Of a stretch of 64,000 bases of DNA, positions 7,865 through 16,423 are shown piece after piece (position 1 is the first letter of the stretch; the number at the start of each line of letters is the position of its first letter). Origin of the DNA: K23-9 sp049680365 (GTDB taxonomy: Bacteria > Planctomycetota > Planctomycetia > Pirellulales > Pirellulaceae); assembly GCA_049680365.1 (NCBI GenBank), contig JBAUHQ010000482.1, forward strand, positions 16,969 to 80,968, given 5' to 3'. The notes under the pieces are model-generated. The model was not told the DNA's origin. It searched no databases and saw nothing but the letters and a program-made list of their open reading frames with translations. Position numbers and translations under genes: made by a program.

Positions 7865-10357
7865 TCACTTTAGAGCAAAAGTTTCGCTTTGTACGACAGC
7901 TTGGATCAAGCTCCTTACGCCCCAGTCCGCCGCTTGTACGCTCTCCAATATCCCTTCAACACTTGGGCGATCGCTGGCGGACATTGGACGACCGGTCGCA
8001 TAAGCAAGCAACTTTTCAGTCAACGACTTGGCGAATGGCCGTTTTTGATCCAACAAGATCGCTTTCAAGCCGATAATGTTGTCGAACTCTTTGCCGCCCG
8101 GCAACTGCCCCGAAGGATCAATGCGTGTGTTGCGACCATACGTTGTCCGCCAGCGACCAATCGGGTCATAGTTCTCCAACGCAAATCCCAACGGGTCGAT
8201 CTTGCGGTGGCAATCGTTGCAGCTGGCATTTTCGCGATGCTTTTGAAGTTGTTGGCGAATCGTTTTTGCGCCGCGCGTATCTGGGTCCAGCGGTTCGACA
8301 TCGGGCGGTGGTGGTGACGGTGGCGTGCCCAGGAAATTCTCCAATACCCACACGCCGCGAACGACCGGCGACGTATCAATCCCGTTGGCTGAAACGGTCA
8401 GTACACTCGCTTGACCCAATAACCCACCACGATGCGGATCGTCAAATTCGATGCGATGAAATCCCGGCGACTCGGGAGGATCGATCCCGTACAACCTCGC
8501 CAATGGCTTGTTAACGAAGGTGAATTTCGAGTTGATCAGATTCGCTAAACTCAGATCATGTTCGATCAGGTGCTGCACGAATAGTTTTGTTTCCGTCCGC
8601 ATCGCTGCGCCCAGATCGTATTGGTAATACGGATGGAAGTCGCGACGGTCTGGTGGTGCCGACCCCAACTCGCGAAGCGTCAGCCAACTTTCCAAGAAAC
8701 CATCGATCATCGCGGACGATTTCGGTTCGGAAAGCATTCGATCAACTTCGCCCGCCAATACTCTCGGATCGGACAATTTACCAGCGTCTGCAAGCCTGCG
8801 AAGTGGCTCATCAGGCGTGCTGGACCATAGGAAATAAGACAGACGAGTCGCCAACGCGTGGTCCGACAGTTTTCCACCGTTACCTTCGTCCAAGTACAAG
8901 AAACTGGGCGAACACAACACGGACTTCAACGCGTCGCCGTAAGCTTGCAGTTGCGAGCGTCCCATGGACTGACGCACTTCAATCAATTTCATCGTACGAT
9001 CAACTTCGCTGTCATCGACCGGCCTACGAAAAGCTCGGGACATAAAACGACGCAAGTGTTTGCGCATCGCTGCTGGATCAAGTTCTTCGCCGCTGGCTGC
9101 TTTTGCAAAATCATCGCCCAGCAAAACACGCTGACTTTCGGTCGGCCACTGATCGAAGAGCGGTCCGCGAATTTCGACTTCGTGAATGCGAATGTGTGGC
9201 AACTTGCCATGTTTGATCGCGTTGAAACGCATCGAAACGATGCCTTTGTCAATTCCATCGGGAAATTGGTCGCGGTATTTTTTGATTAGCTTGCTCCACA
9301 GATTCCTCGCGTCCATCAGGCCATTGCGGAACGTAAACCGTGGTGTGAATCCTTTGTCCAACCAAACTCGCTGCGTGTACCACTTTGGCTCGTCCGATAA
9401 ATCAAATTCCGCCAACAGGGGCTCGATCGGTTGCGGTAAATGCAGTTTACCGACGTCGCGGTTACCCGGTCGAATGCCAAGTCGCAATGGCTCACTGCTG
9501 TCGGTGCCAAGGAATTTCTCGTCGTACGGATGAATACGATTGACCGCTTCGGCCTTGAACTTGATCTCGTAGAAACCGTTCATTGGAACGCCATCACGAA
9601 ATTCATCGATCGGCCCGTAGGCACCTTCATGCTTGTCCGCACCAATGACGTCATAAAGTGTGATGTGCGAATAGTTGTTCGTTTTTCGATGAACCTGATC
9701 GATCTCCGGCTGCTGACGAAAACCATCGCGAAACGTCCACGTTTGGACTTCAGGCTTCTTGACTGGCATCATTGCTCGCTCGATCACTTGATCGGCCGCC
9801 GTCAAATATCCAGACAGCAAGAAACCCGATGTTTCGAGTGCTTCACCGATGTTGTCCATATGCTCAACGGTTTCATCCTTTGGAAACGTCGTGGTTGGAT
9901 CAAACATTTGCATGTCTAAGTGCAAGAGATCGCGAACCGTATTGCGATACTCACGCGAATTCAATCGCCGCAGCACAGTGGCGTTCCTGGTTGCCGACGC
10001 TGTCGCGTGATACTGCTGGATCCGGCTTGTCAGCCAGGAAATCACTTTGCCACGGGCCTCATCGCTCGGCTGCGGTTCATCCGCAGGTGGCATTTCGCTC
10101 AGGTTCAATTGGTCCAGGATGTCCTGGTAATCGACCAAAGCATTTTCGTTGGCAATTCTACCATCAAGTTGATGAAACTGACGGTCGCCTTTGGATTCAT
10201 AGTCACCGTGACAACGAATGCAATGAGTCGTCATGAACGGTTTGATCGATTTGTCAAACGCTAATGCGATTACCTTCGATTCGACGTTCTCTTGCCCAAC
10301 GACGCTGACTGGCAACCAGCCCCAGAACAACAACAGTATCAGAATGGAGTTTTTCAT
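7865..10357 (-). CDS. DUF1592 family secreted protein with cytochrome-like CxxCH motifs
   Basis: 830 residues with a signal peptide (about 1-21). It has the planctomycete multi-domain layout: an N-terminal cytochrome-like domain with CIRCH (46-50), then DUF1587 (NSREYRNTVRDLL), DUF1595, DUF1592 (LSYFLWSSTPDE), DUF1588 (HRGGLLGQASVLT) and DUF1585 (PLGFALENYDPIGRWR). A second CxxCH, CNDCH, lies just before the DUF1585 signature. Both could carry covalent heme in the periplasm. The enzymatic function of this family is not established. The ATG at 10357 shares its A with the TGA of the DUF1552 gene, a one-base overlap that supports this start and coupling to the upstream gene. Confidence 0.92.
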   Translation of the reverse strand: MKNSILILLLFWGWLPVSVVGQENVESKVIALAFDKSIKPFMTTHCIRCHGDYESKGDRQFHQLDGRIANENALVDYQDILDQLNLSEMPPADEPQPSDEARGKVISWLTSRIQQYHATASATRNATVLRRLNSREYRNTVRDLLHLDMQMFDPTTTFPKDETVEHMDNIGEALETSGFLLSGYLTAADQVIERAMMPVKKPEVQTWTFRDGFRQQPEIDQVHRKTNNYSHITLYDVIGADKHEGAYGPIDEFRDGVPMNGFYEIKFKAEAVNRIHPYDEKFLGTDSSEPLRLGIRPGNRDVGKLHLPQPIEPLLAEFDLSDEPKWYTQRVWLDKGFTPRFTFRNGLMDARNLWSKLIKKYRDQFPDGIDKGIVSMRFNAIKHGKLPHIRIHEVEIRGPLFDQWPTESQRVLLGDDFAKAASGEELDPAAMRKHLRRFMSRAFRRPVDDSEVDRTMKLIEVRQSMGRSQLQAYGDALKSVLCSPSFLYLDEGNGGKLSDHALATRLSYFLWSSTPDEPLRRLADAGKLSDPRVLAGEVDRMLSEPKSSAMIDGFLESWLTLRELGSAPPDRRDFHPYYQYDLGAAMRTETKLFVQHLIEHDLSLANLINSKFTFVNKPLARLYGIDPPESPGFHRIEFDDPHRGGLLGQASVLTVSANGIDTSPVVRGVWVLENFLGTPPSPPPPDVEPLDPDTRGAKTIRQQLQKHRENASCNDCHRKIDPLGFALENYDPIGRWRTTYGRNTRIDPSGQLPGGKEFDNIIGLKAILLDQKRPFAKSLTEKLLAYATGRPMSASDRPSVEGILESVQAADWGVRSLIQAVVQSETFALK

Positions 10358-11628
10358 CACGCCCAATCCAATGTGCCTGTGCCGTTTGAAAAGCTGTCCG
10401 TTTCAACGCCGAATTGTTGCAGCATCGTTGTAAACAAATTGCACAGTGGCACGCGACGGTTCGCTTCTTCGGGGAAACGCTGGTGCGTGCCGTGCTTGAA
10501 TCCGCCGCCAGCCAAGATGATTGGCAGGTTGTTGTTGGTGTGCGAATTGGCGTTGCCCATGCCACTACCAAACAAGGCCATCGTGCTGTCTAGCAACGAT
10601 TGATCGCTCCCGGACTGAGCGATTGATTTTAGCGTTTCCAGGAATCTTGCGAACTGTTGCACTTGGTACAGTTCGATTTGCACTAGCTGATCGATGTTCG
10701 CTTGAACTTGGCCGTGGTGCGACAGTCCGTGGTAACCCTGGCGTATGCCCAGATCCGATGCAGCAAAACTGCCGCCGACTTCCAACGTCGCAACACGCGT
10801 CGAATCCGTTTGCAACGCGATCGCGATCAAGTCATAAAGCTTGGGCAAGTCGGGAGCCAAACCTTCGTCGTCGGGCAGTCTCCCCACGGGCTTTGGTTTT
10901 GGAATCGTTTGCCAATGTTCGTCCAGCTTTAATTTCGATTCGACCTGTCGGACCGACGCAAGATAGTCGTCCAGCTTGCGCTGATCATCTTTGCTGATTC
11001 GTCGACTGAGCGATTTGGCATCACCAAGAACTGAGTCCAGAATTGACTTTTGAAGCGCAATCTGATCCGTCGCTTGCTGTTTCTCTTTGGCATCGCCGTC
11101 GATGAATAATTGGCGAAACAAGTCACGTGGCCCGGTAATCGGCGGAACACGAGTGCCGGTACGAGTCCAACTGATTCGGCATCCACCATGCAAGCCGTCT
11201 TCGCTACCAACGGTCAGCGAAGGAAATCGCGTTTGCGATCCAACGTGTTCGGCCGCTCGTTGATCCAAACTGATGCCGCCATCGGGCAGAACGCGTGCTT
11301 CGGTTGCTTTGACGCCTGTCAAAAATGTGTGCACCGCAAAGTGACCACCTTTTTGTCCGTGATCCAAATTTGAAAACAGCGTCATGTCGGACCGGTGCTG
11401 GGCAAGCGGCTCCAGCAGTGGCGACAATTTGTAGTTCGCTCCGTCCGAATCGGGCCAAAATGCACCTGGGTACATTCCAAACTCGTTGCCGATGCAAACC
11501 AAACGTTTTGGCGGACCATCGTTGCGTTCGTTGGCATTGGATCGACGCCTGGACTCAAACGCTGGCAATGCGATTGAAATACCGGTGGCTTTCAAAAACG
11601 AACGTCGATGCGTGTTAGCGCGAGACAT
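10357..11628 (-). CDS. DUF1552 domain protein with Tat signal
   Basis: 423 residues. The N-terminus THRRSFLKATGISIALP is a twin-arginine signal, so the protein is probably folded in the cytoplasm and exported by Tat. The rest matches the DUF1552 family: KRLVCIGNEFGMYPG near the start, FSNLDHGQKGGH, and a C-terminal LALFGSGMGNANSHTN-like block, a fold related to alkaline-phosphatase-type hydrolases. DUF1552 genes regularly sit beside DUF1592 genes in planctomycetes, and here this gene is translationally coupled to one. They probably form one periplasmic system; its substrate is unknown. Confidence 0.9.
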   Translation of the reverse strand: MSRANTHRRSFLKATGISIALPAFESRRRSNANERNDGPPKRLVCIGNEFGMYPGAFWPDSDGANYKLSPLLEPLAQHRSDMTLFSNLDHGQKGGHFAVHTFLTGVKATEARVLPDGGISLDQRAAEHVGSQTRFPSLTVGSEDGLHGGCRISWTRTGTRVPPITGPRDLFRQLFIDGDAKEKQQATDQIALQKSILDSVLGDAKSLSRRISKDDQRKLDDYLASVRQVESKLKLDEHWQTIPKPKPVGRLPDDEGLAPDLPKLYDLIAIALQTDSTRVATLEVGGSFAASDLGIRQGYHGLSHHGQVQANIDQLVQIELYQVQQFARFLETLKSIAQSGSDQSLLDSTMALFGSGMGNANSHTNNNLPIILAGGGFKHGTHQRFPEEANRRVPLCNLFTTMLQQFGVETDSFSNGTGTLDWA

Positions 11629-12308
11629 CGCAAAACTCGTTGAGGCGGGAAAATGAGGCGGGACCCAAACACGTCGTGAAACACACTCAGTTGGGCGTTT
11701 CCCATTCTATCATGCTGAAGACGGGATTCCATGGCGTATTGATCCTTTGCTAGATCGTAGTAGCCACCAATCGGCGAGGTTTAAGACAGTTGGGGTTTAG
11801 GACTTATTGGAGTTCAGGACTATTGGGTGTGCGAGATCACGATGGCTGTACTTGATGGCCCTCAACCTGATGCTCAATAGAATGCAACTCGCTCGGGTTA
11901 TATCCATTTTGCATTTACGCGGTGGCTGTCGACTTTAGGGCCCCGGCATACCAAGCCCATACCAAGCCTCGCTCGCAAGTTTTTGGGCAGGTGCTCGATT
12001 TCGAGGAAATTGGACATCCTAAATCTCCCGATTTACCGTCATCGAACTAGGGAAACGAGAACTTGCCCCGTCTCAATCCGAATTCCAAGCCAGTTAAAAA
12101 ACCCAAAATACTCTCCACTGTGTCCAGATTGCCAATTCGGACTTGCAAGTGATTCGGTCGCCACCTACCCTCGCCGCGATATAGATATGAATTGCCGAAA
12201 TCAATTGTGGTTCCGGCATGTTTGGTGATCAATTTCCGACTCGCCGAAAACTCGATTTCGCATCGATTGATTCCACCACCCGGTAACGAAGCCATGGAAG
12301 GCCTAGCG
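11629..12308. other. 680-base divergent noncoding region
   Basis: Separates the DUF1552/DUF1592 operon (minus) from the large heme-binding dehydrogenase gene (plus). No supported gene lies in it. It holds two small direct repeats: a near-duplicate of GTTTAGGACTTATTGG and GTTCAGGACTATTGG around 11795-11827, and an exact 11-base tandem repeat at 11947-11968. The length allows for regulatory sites on both sides. Confidence 0.5.
11947..11968. repeat. Exact 11-base tandem duplication
   Basis: CATACCAAGCC occurs twice without spacing (11947-11957 and 11958-11968), about 340 bases before the start codon of the downstream dehydrogenase gene. It could be a tandem binding site or a slippage product. 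Confidence 0.7.
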
Positions 12309-15300
12309 ATGGACGGACCCGTACGTACGTTTTTTGTTGTAGCTCTGTTTGCAACCTCAATTGTTCTGCCAGCAGCATCCAATTTGGTAAACGCTGATGA
12401 GGCAAATTGGGTTTGGGCCGCCGGCAGTTCGATGGATAAACCCGTCACACCTGGTGAAACATGCTGGTTTCGCAAACCGGTCAACATCCGAGTGCCGTCG
12501 GAGGGCCGAATCGAAATCGCCGCCGACGACAACTACGAACTCTACCTCAACGGCAACCAAATCGGCCGCGGCGGTTCGCCTCAAATTGTTGACGAATACG
12601 ACGTCTCCAAACATCTTCAGGTTGGCCGCAATATCGTCGCGATCAAAGTCGTCAATACTCATGGCGAAACAGCTGCCTTGGCTGCACGCGTGGCAGTGAA
12701 ACCAAACACGGGCGACAAGTGGTATACGTTCAGCTCCGATCCTTCGTGGCGAACGAGCACACAGGAACAATCGAACTGGGAGACGATTGTCTTCAACGAT
12801 CGACTCTGGGGCTCTGCGACTGCGTTTGGAAAATTTGGAGAAACGGCACCATGGGATCATAACGCTGACGTCGCAGCAACAATCGAATCAGAGTCCGGCG
12901 AACTTGATGCAACAGAATCTGATCAACGAGAACGATTTCAGATCCAACGTGGATTCGGCGTGCAACGAGTCTTGAACGACGAAAAAGTCGGCTCCGTGAT
13001 CGCGATGACGTTCAACGAATTCGGACACATCTTGGTTTCGCAAGAAGACGGACCATTGCTGTTGGTATTCGACAGCGATAAAGACGGCGTACCTGAAAAG
13101 GTTCGCACGTATTGTGACAAAGTCAAAAACTGCCAAGGCATTCTGCCGCTCAATGGCGAAGTCTTTGTGACGGCTGACGGCCCTGACGGATCAGCTCTGT
13201 ATCGCCTGTCCGACGAAGACCGTAATGGTTCGTTGGAGAAGATCAAAACGATTGTCAAGTTCACGGGCGATTCCGGTGAACACGGCCCACACGGATTGCG
13301 ACTCGGTCCCGACGGTATGATTTACATCGCCGTCGGCAGCCATACTCAAGCCGTTGGAAAACGCGGCGTTGGTGACTCCTATCGTGACTTCTACGAAGGC
13401 GATTTGTTGCCACGCTACGAAGATCCAGGCGGGCATGCTTTGGGTGTCAAAGCTCCTGGCGGAACAATCATTCGCACGAACACGGACGGCAGCGTTGTTG
13501 AACGCGTCGCGGGCGGCGTTCGCAATGCATACGACGTGGTTTTCAATGCCGATGGTGGACTGTTTGTTCACGACGCTGACATGGAAGCCGACTTGAACAC
13601 TGCTTGGTACCGACCGACTGCCCTATTCGATATCACCGAAGGCGCTGAACTAGGCTGGAGAACTGGCTGGGCAAAATGGCCTGAACACTACTTCGATCGT
13701 GTTCCATCATTGCTGAACACTGGACGCGGCAGCCCCACCGGCGGCGTTTCCTATCAACACTTTATGTACCCCGTTCGCTACCAAAACACAATGTTCTTGG
13801 CTGACTGGTCCGAAGGTCGCATTTTGAATGTTCGTTTGCGTCCCAAAGGTGCTGGCTACGTTGCCGATAGCGAAGTCTTCCTACAAGGCCAGCCGCTAAA
13901 CGTCACCGACTTGGACATCGGCCCCGACGGCGCGTTGTATTTCTGCACCGGTGGTCGCGGAACAGCCGGCGGCGTCTATCGCGTGGTCTACAAAGGTGAC
14001 GTTCCGGACCGCATCAAGAAACTTGGTACCGGCATTGCCGCGGCGATCCGACAACCACAACTTGAATCGGCTTGGTCGCGCCAAGAGATCGCCAAGATCA
14101 AGCGTGAGCTCGGTGGCGAATGGGCTCAATTGGTTGCCGGTGTTGCTTATAGCGACGATAACCCTGCCGAATACCGCGTTCGCGCCATGGAATTGATGCA
14201 ACTGTTTGGCCCCGTGCCTAGCGAAGAATTGGTGCTGGAACTGTCACAAGCCAAACACGAAAAAGTACGTGCCCGCGCGGCAACTCTGCTGGGACTTCAT
14301 CCTGGCAAAGAAACGGGCAGCCGTCTGACCGAACTACTCGCAGACACTGATCCTAAAGTCCGACGCGCGGCTTGCGAAGCGATGTTGCGATGCGAAACGT
14401 TTCCGAAATCCACCGAACAACTGATGCCACTTCTGGCCAGTGATGATCGCACTTTGTCTTTCGTCGCACGACGCGTGCTGGAGCGCATGCCGACCAACAT
14501 TTGGCGAGAAGAAGTGCTCAATACAGCCGATTCACGCATTGCTTTGTGCGGGATGCTCGCGCTGATTAACGCGGATCCGACGGAGCCGACTGCGATGTCG
14601 ATTCTGCAACGATCGAGCGAAATGATGACCGGATTTCTTAGCGATGTGGATTTCATCGACACTTTGCGATTGATCCAAGTAGCGCTTCATCGTGGCGAAA
14701 TCGATCCGGCCAAAGTTACAAGCTTGCGAGATCAGATCGCTGAAGAATTTCCTGCCAGCGAGGATCGCATGAACCAAGAGTTGATTCGAATCGCAGCGTT
14801 CTTGAAAGCAGGTTCGGTTGCTGACCGCGCGCTTGAGTACATTGAATCGGACGCCCCCAAAGAAGATCGAGTGCTAGTTGGCATGCATCTTCATTTTCTC
14901 TCGCCGCAGTGGAATGCCAAGCAACGTTTTCGCGTCTTGAAGTTCTACGAAGAACTCGCCAGCAGCGACAGTGAAGGCGGATTGCCAATGTATATCACCG
15001 CTGTCACACGTGACTTTGCCAAATCACTTTCCTTGGATGACGCCAATGCGTTGCTGGAACAAGGCGACGTCTGGCGTAACGCGGCGCTGGCGGCGATCTA
15101 CAAACTAGAACGTCCTGTCAACAGCGACACCGCAGAAAAGCTACGCGACCTGGATCGTCGTTTGGTCGCCGACCCACAACTGGGCGAAACGGAGCGACGA
15201 TTGCGCACGGGCATTATCGCCATGCTTGCAACTGCAACGGACACCGAATCCGGCAACTACCTTCGCAAACTCTGGCGCAATGAACCAGAACGTCGCAACG

Positions 15301-16139
15301 TGATCGCGATGGCGCTGTCGGTTCATCCAGAAGGCGAAAACTGGGACTATCTGGTTCGCAGTTTAAGTGTGCTGGAAAATCAGTCTGCCGACGAAGTGCT
15401 TAAGGCTTTGAAGAAAGTCGCCATCGCAACAGACGATCCGATGGCGATTCGCCAACTGATTTTACTGGGCGTTCGCGCGGAAGAAAACCAAACAAGCTAC
15501 CAACACGTCGAAGGACTGCTGGAACACTGGACGGGCATGAAACGACCTGCCGGTGCTGCCAACACCATGCGTCCTTGGCAGCAATGGTATGCCAAAATGT
15601 ACCCCGATCGCGCTCCGGCCGAACTGCCCAAAGAAGAAGAGTCGCGTTGGGACTTCGATCAACTTGTGTCGTACCTTGATGGAGACAAAGGACGCTATGG
15701 CGACCCATTGCACGGCCGCGAAGTATTCACGAAAGCAAAGTGTGTGGACTGCCACCAATTCGGTTCCAACGGCAGCTCGGTTGGCCCGAATCTATCGGGT
15801 GTTGCTCGTCGCTTCTCCAAACGAGAAATCGTCGAATCAATTCTTTATCCAGCTCACGTGATTAGCAGTCAGTACGCCAGCAAGAAAGTTCTGACGCTAG
15901 ATGGTCGCACCATAATCGGCATCGTCAGCGAAGAAACCAACGGTGATTTGTCGATTCGCGACTCACAGAATCGCCTGACCCAGATTCCCGAAAAGGAAGT
16001 TGACCAAATTCTGCCAAGCACCAGCAGCAACATGCCGTCGGGCTTGATTGACGGTTTGTCGCAGCAAGAAATCTCCGACCTGATGGCCTACCTGGGCGTC
16101 CTGCAACCGCTCGAAATCGCTTCGCGGCCGGAGAACTAG
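12309..16139 (+). CDS. PVC-type heme-binding CxxCH protein (membrane-bound dehydrogenase-like)
   Basis: About 1276 residues. The ATG at 12309 is chosen because GGAAGG lies seven bases before it and it gives a clean signal peptide ending near LVNADE. Order: a beta-sandwich with IEIAADDNYELYLNGNQIG (carbohydrate-binding-like); a glucose/sorbosone-dehydrogenase-like beta-propeller opened by the planctomycete signature FGVQRVLNDEKVG, with GPHGLRLGPDGMIYIAVG; HEAT-like repeats (about 620-1080); and a C-terminal cytochrome c domain with CVDCH near residue 1145 and GPNLSGVARRFS. The heme is expected in the periplasm, probably accepting electrons from oxidation of a sugar-like substrate; the substrate is not known. 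It stands divergent from the DUF1552/DUF1592 operon. Confidence 0.9.
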   Translation: MDGPVRTFFVVALFATSIVLPAASNLVNADEANWVWAAGSSMDKPVTPGETCWFRKPVNIRVPSEGRIEIAADDNYELYLNGNQIGRGGSPQIVDEYDVSKHLQVGRNIVAIKVVNTHGETAALAARVAVKPNTGDKWYTFSSDPSWRTSTQEQSNWETIVFNDRLWGSATAFGKFGETAPWDHNADVAATIESESGELDATESDQRERFQIQRGFGVQRVLNDEKVGSVIAMTFNEFGHILVSQEDGPLLLVFDSDKDGVPEKVRTYCDKVKNCQGILPLNGEVFVTADGPDGSALYRLSDEDRNGSLEKIKTIVKFTGDSGEHGPHGLRLGPDGMIYIAVGSHTQAVGKRGVGDSYRDFYEGDLLPRYEDPGGHALGVKAPGGTIIRTNTDGSVVERVAGGVRNAYDVVFNADGGLFVHDADMEADLNTAWYRPTALFDITEGAELGWRTGWAKWPEHYFDRVPSLLNTGRGSPTGGVSYQHFMYPVRYQNTMFLADWSEGRILNVRLRPKGAGYVADSEVFLQGQPLNVTDLDIGPDGALYFCTGGRGTAGGVYRVVYKGDVPDRIKKLGTGIAAAIRQPQLESAWSRQEIAKIKRELGGEWAQLVAGVAYSDDNPAEYRVRAMELMQLFGPVPSEELVLELSQAKHEKVRARAATLLGLHPGKETGSRLTELLADTDPKVRRAACEAMLRCETFPKSTEQLMPLLASDDRTLSFVARRVLERMPTNIWREEVLNTADSRIALCGMLALINADPTEPTAMSILQRSSEMMTGFLSDVDFIDTLRLIQVALHRGEIDPAKVTSLRDQIAEEFPASEDRMNQELIRIAAFLKAGSVADRALEYIESDAPKEDRVLVGMHLHFLSPQWNAKQRFRVLKFYEELASSDSEGGLPMYITAVTRDFAKSLSLDDANALLEQGDVWRNAALAAIYKLERPVNSDTAEKLRDLDRRLVADPQLGETERRLRTGIIAMLATATDTESGNYLRKLWRNEPERRNVIAMALSVHPEGENWDYLVRSLSVLENQSADEVLKALKKVAIATDDPMAIRQLILLGVRAEENQTSYQHVEGLLEHWTGMKRPAGAANTMRPWQQWYAKMYPDRAPAELPKEEESRWDFDQLVSYLDGDKGRYGDPLHGREVFTKAKCVDCHQFGSNGSSVGPNLSGVARRFSKREIVESILYPAHVISSQYASKKVLTLDGRTIIGIVSEETNGDLSIRDSQNRLTQIPEKEVDQILPSTSSNMPSGLIDGLSQQEISDLMAYLGVLQPLEIASRPEN

Positions 16140-16221
16140 TCCTCAGCCAATTGAAACGGAATCCTTCAAGACACGGTATAGACCGCCCAGACTGACTTAG
16201 ATTCGGAAAATCACTTCACTG

Positions 16222-16262
16222 CACTTCGCAGCCAAAATAACGAAGTGGCTGAGGGTGTTTTC
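16222..16262 (+). terminator. Possible terminator after the dehydrogenase gene
   Basis: CACTTCG (16222-16228) pairs with CGAAGTG (16241-16247) around a 12-base loop, with a GTTTT run ten bases further on. It is 83 bases past the stop codon. The stem is short and the T-run distant. Confidence 0.35.
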
Positions 16263-16423
16263 CGCAATCTATACGGACAATTCTTCGCTCAGCCATTCGG
16301 TTCACCTTCCCAAGAAATGACTCTGTGGGCAGAATACCGCTTTGACGCATCAAAGTCGCGTCCACCGCTGCCCGATTGGGGCGGCCCTCTGGCTTGTTTT
16401 TTCCCCTGAATTCTGGATTTACC

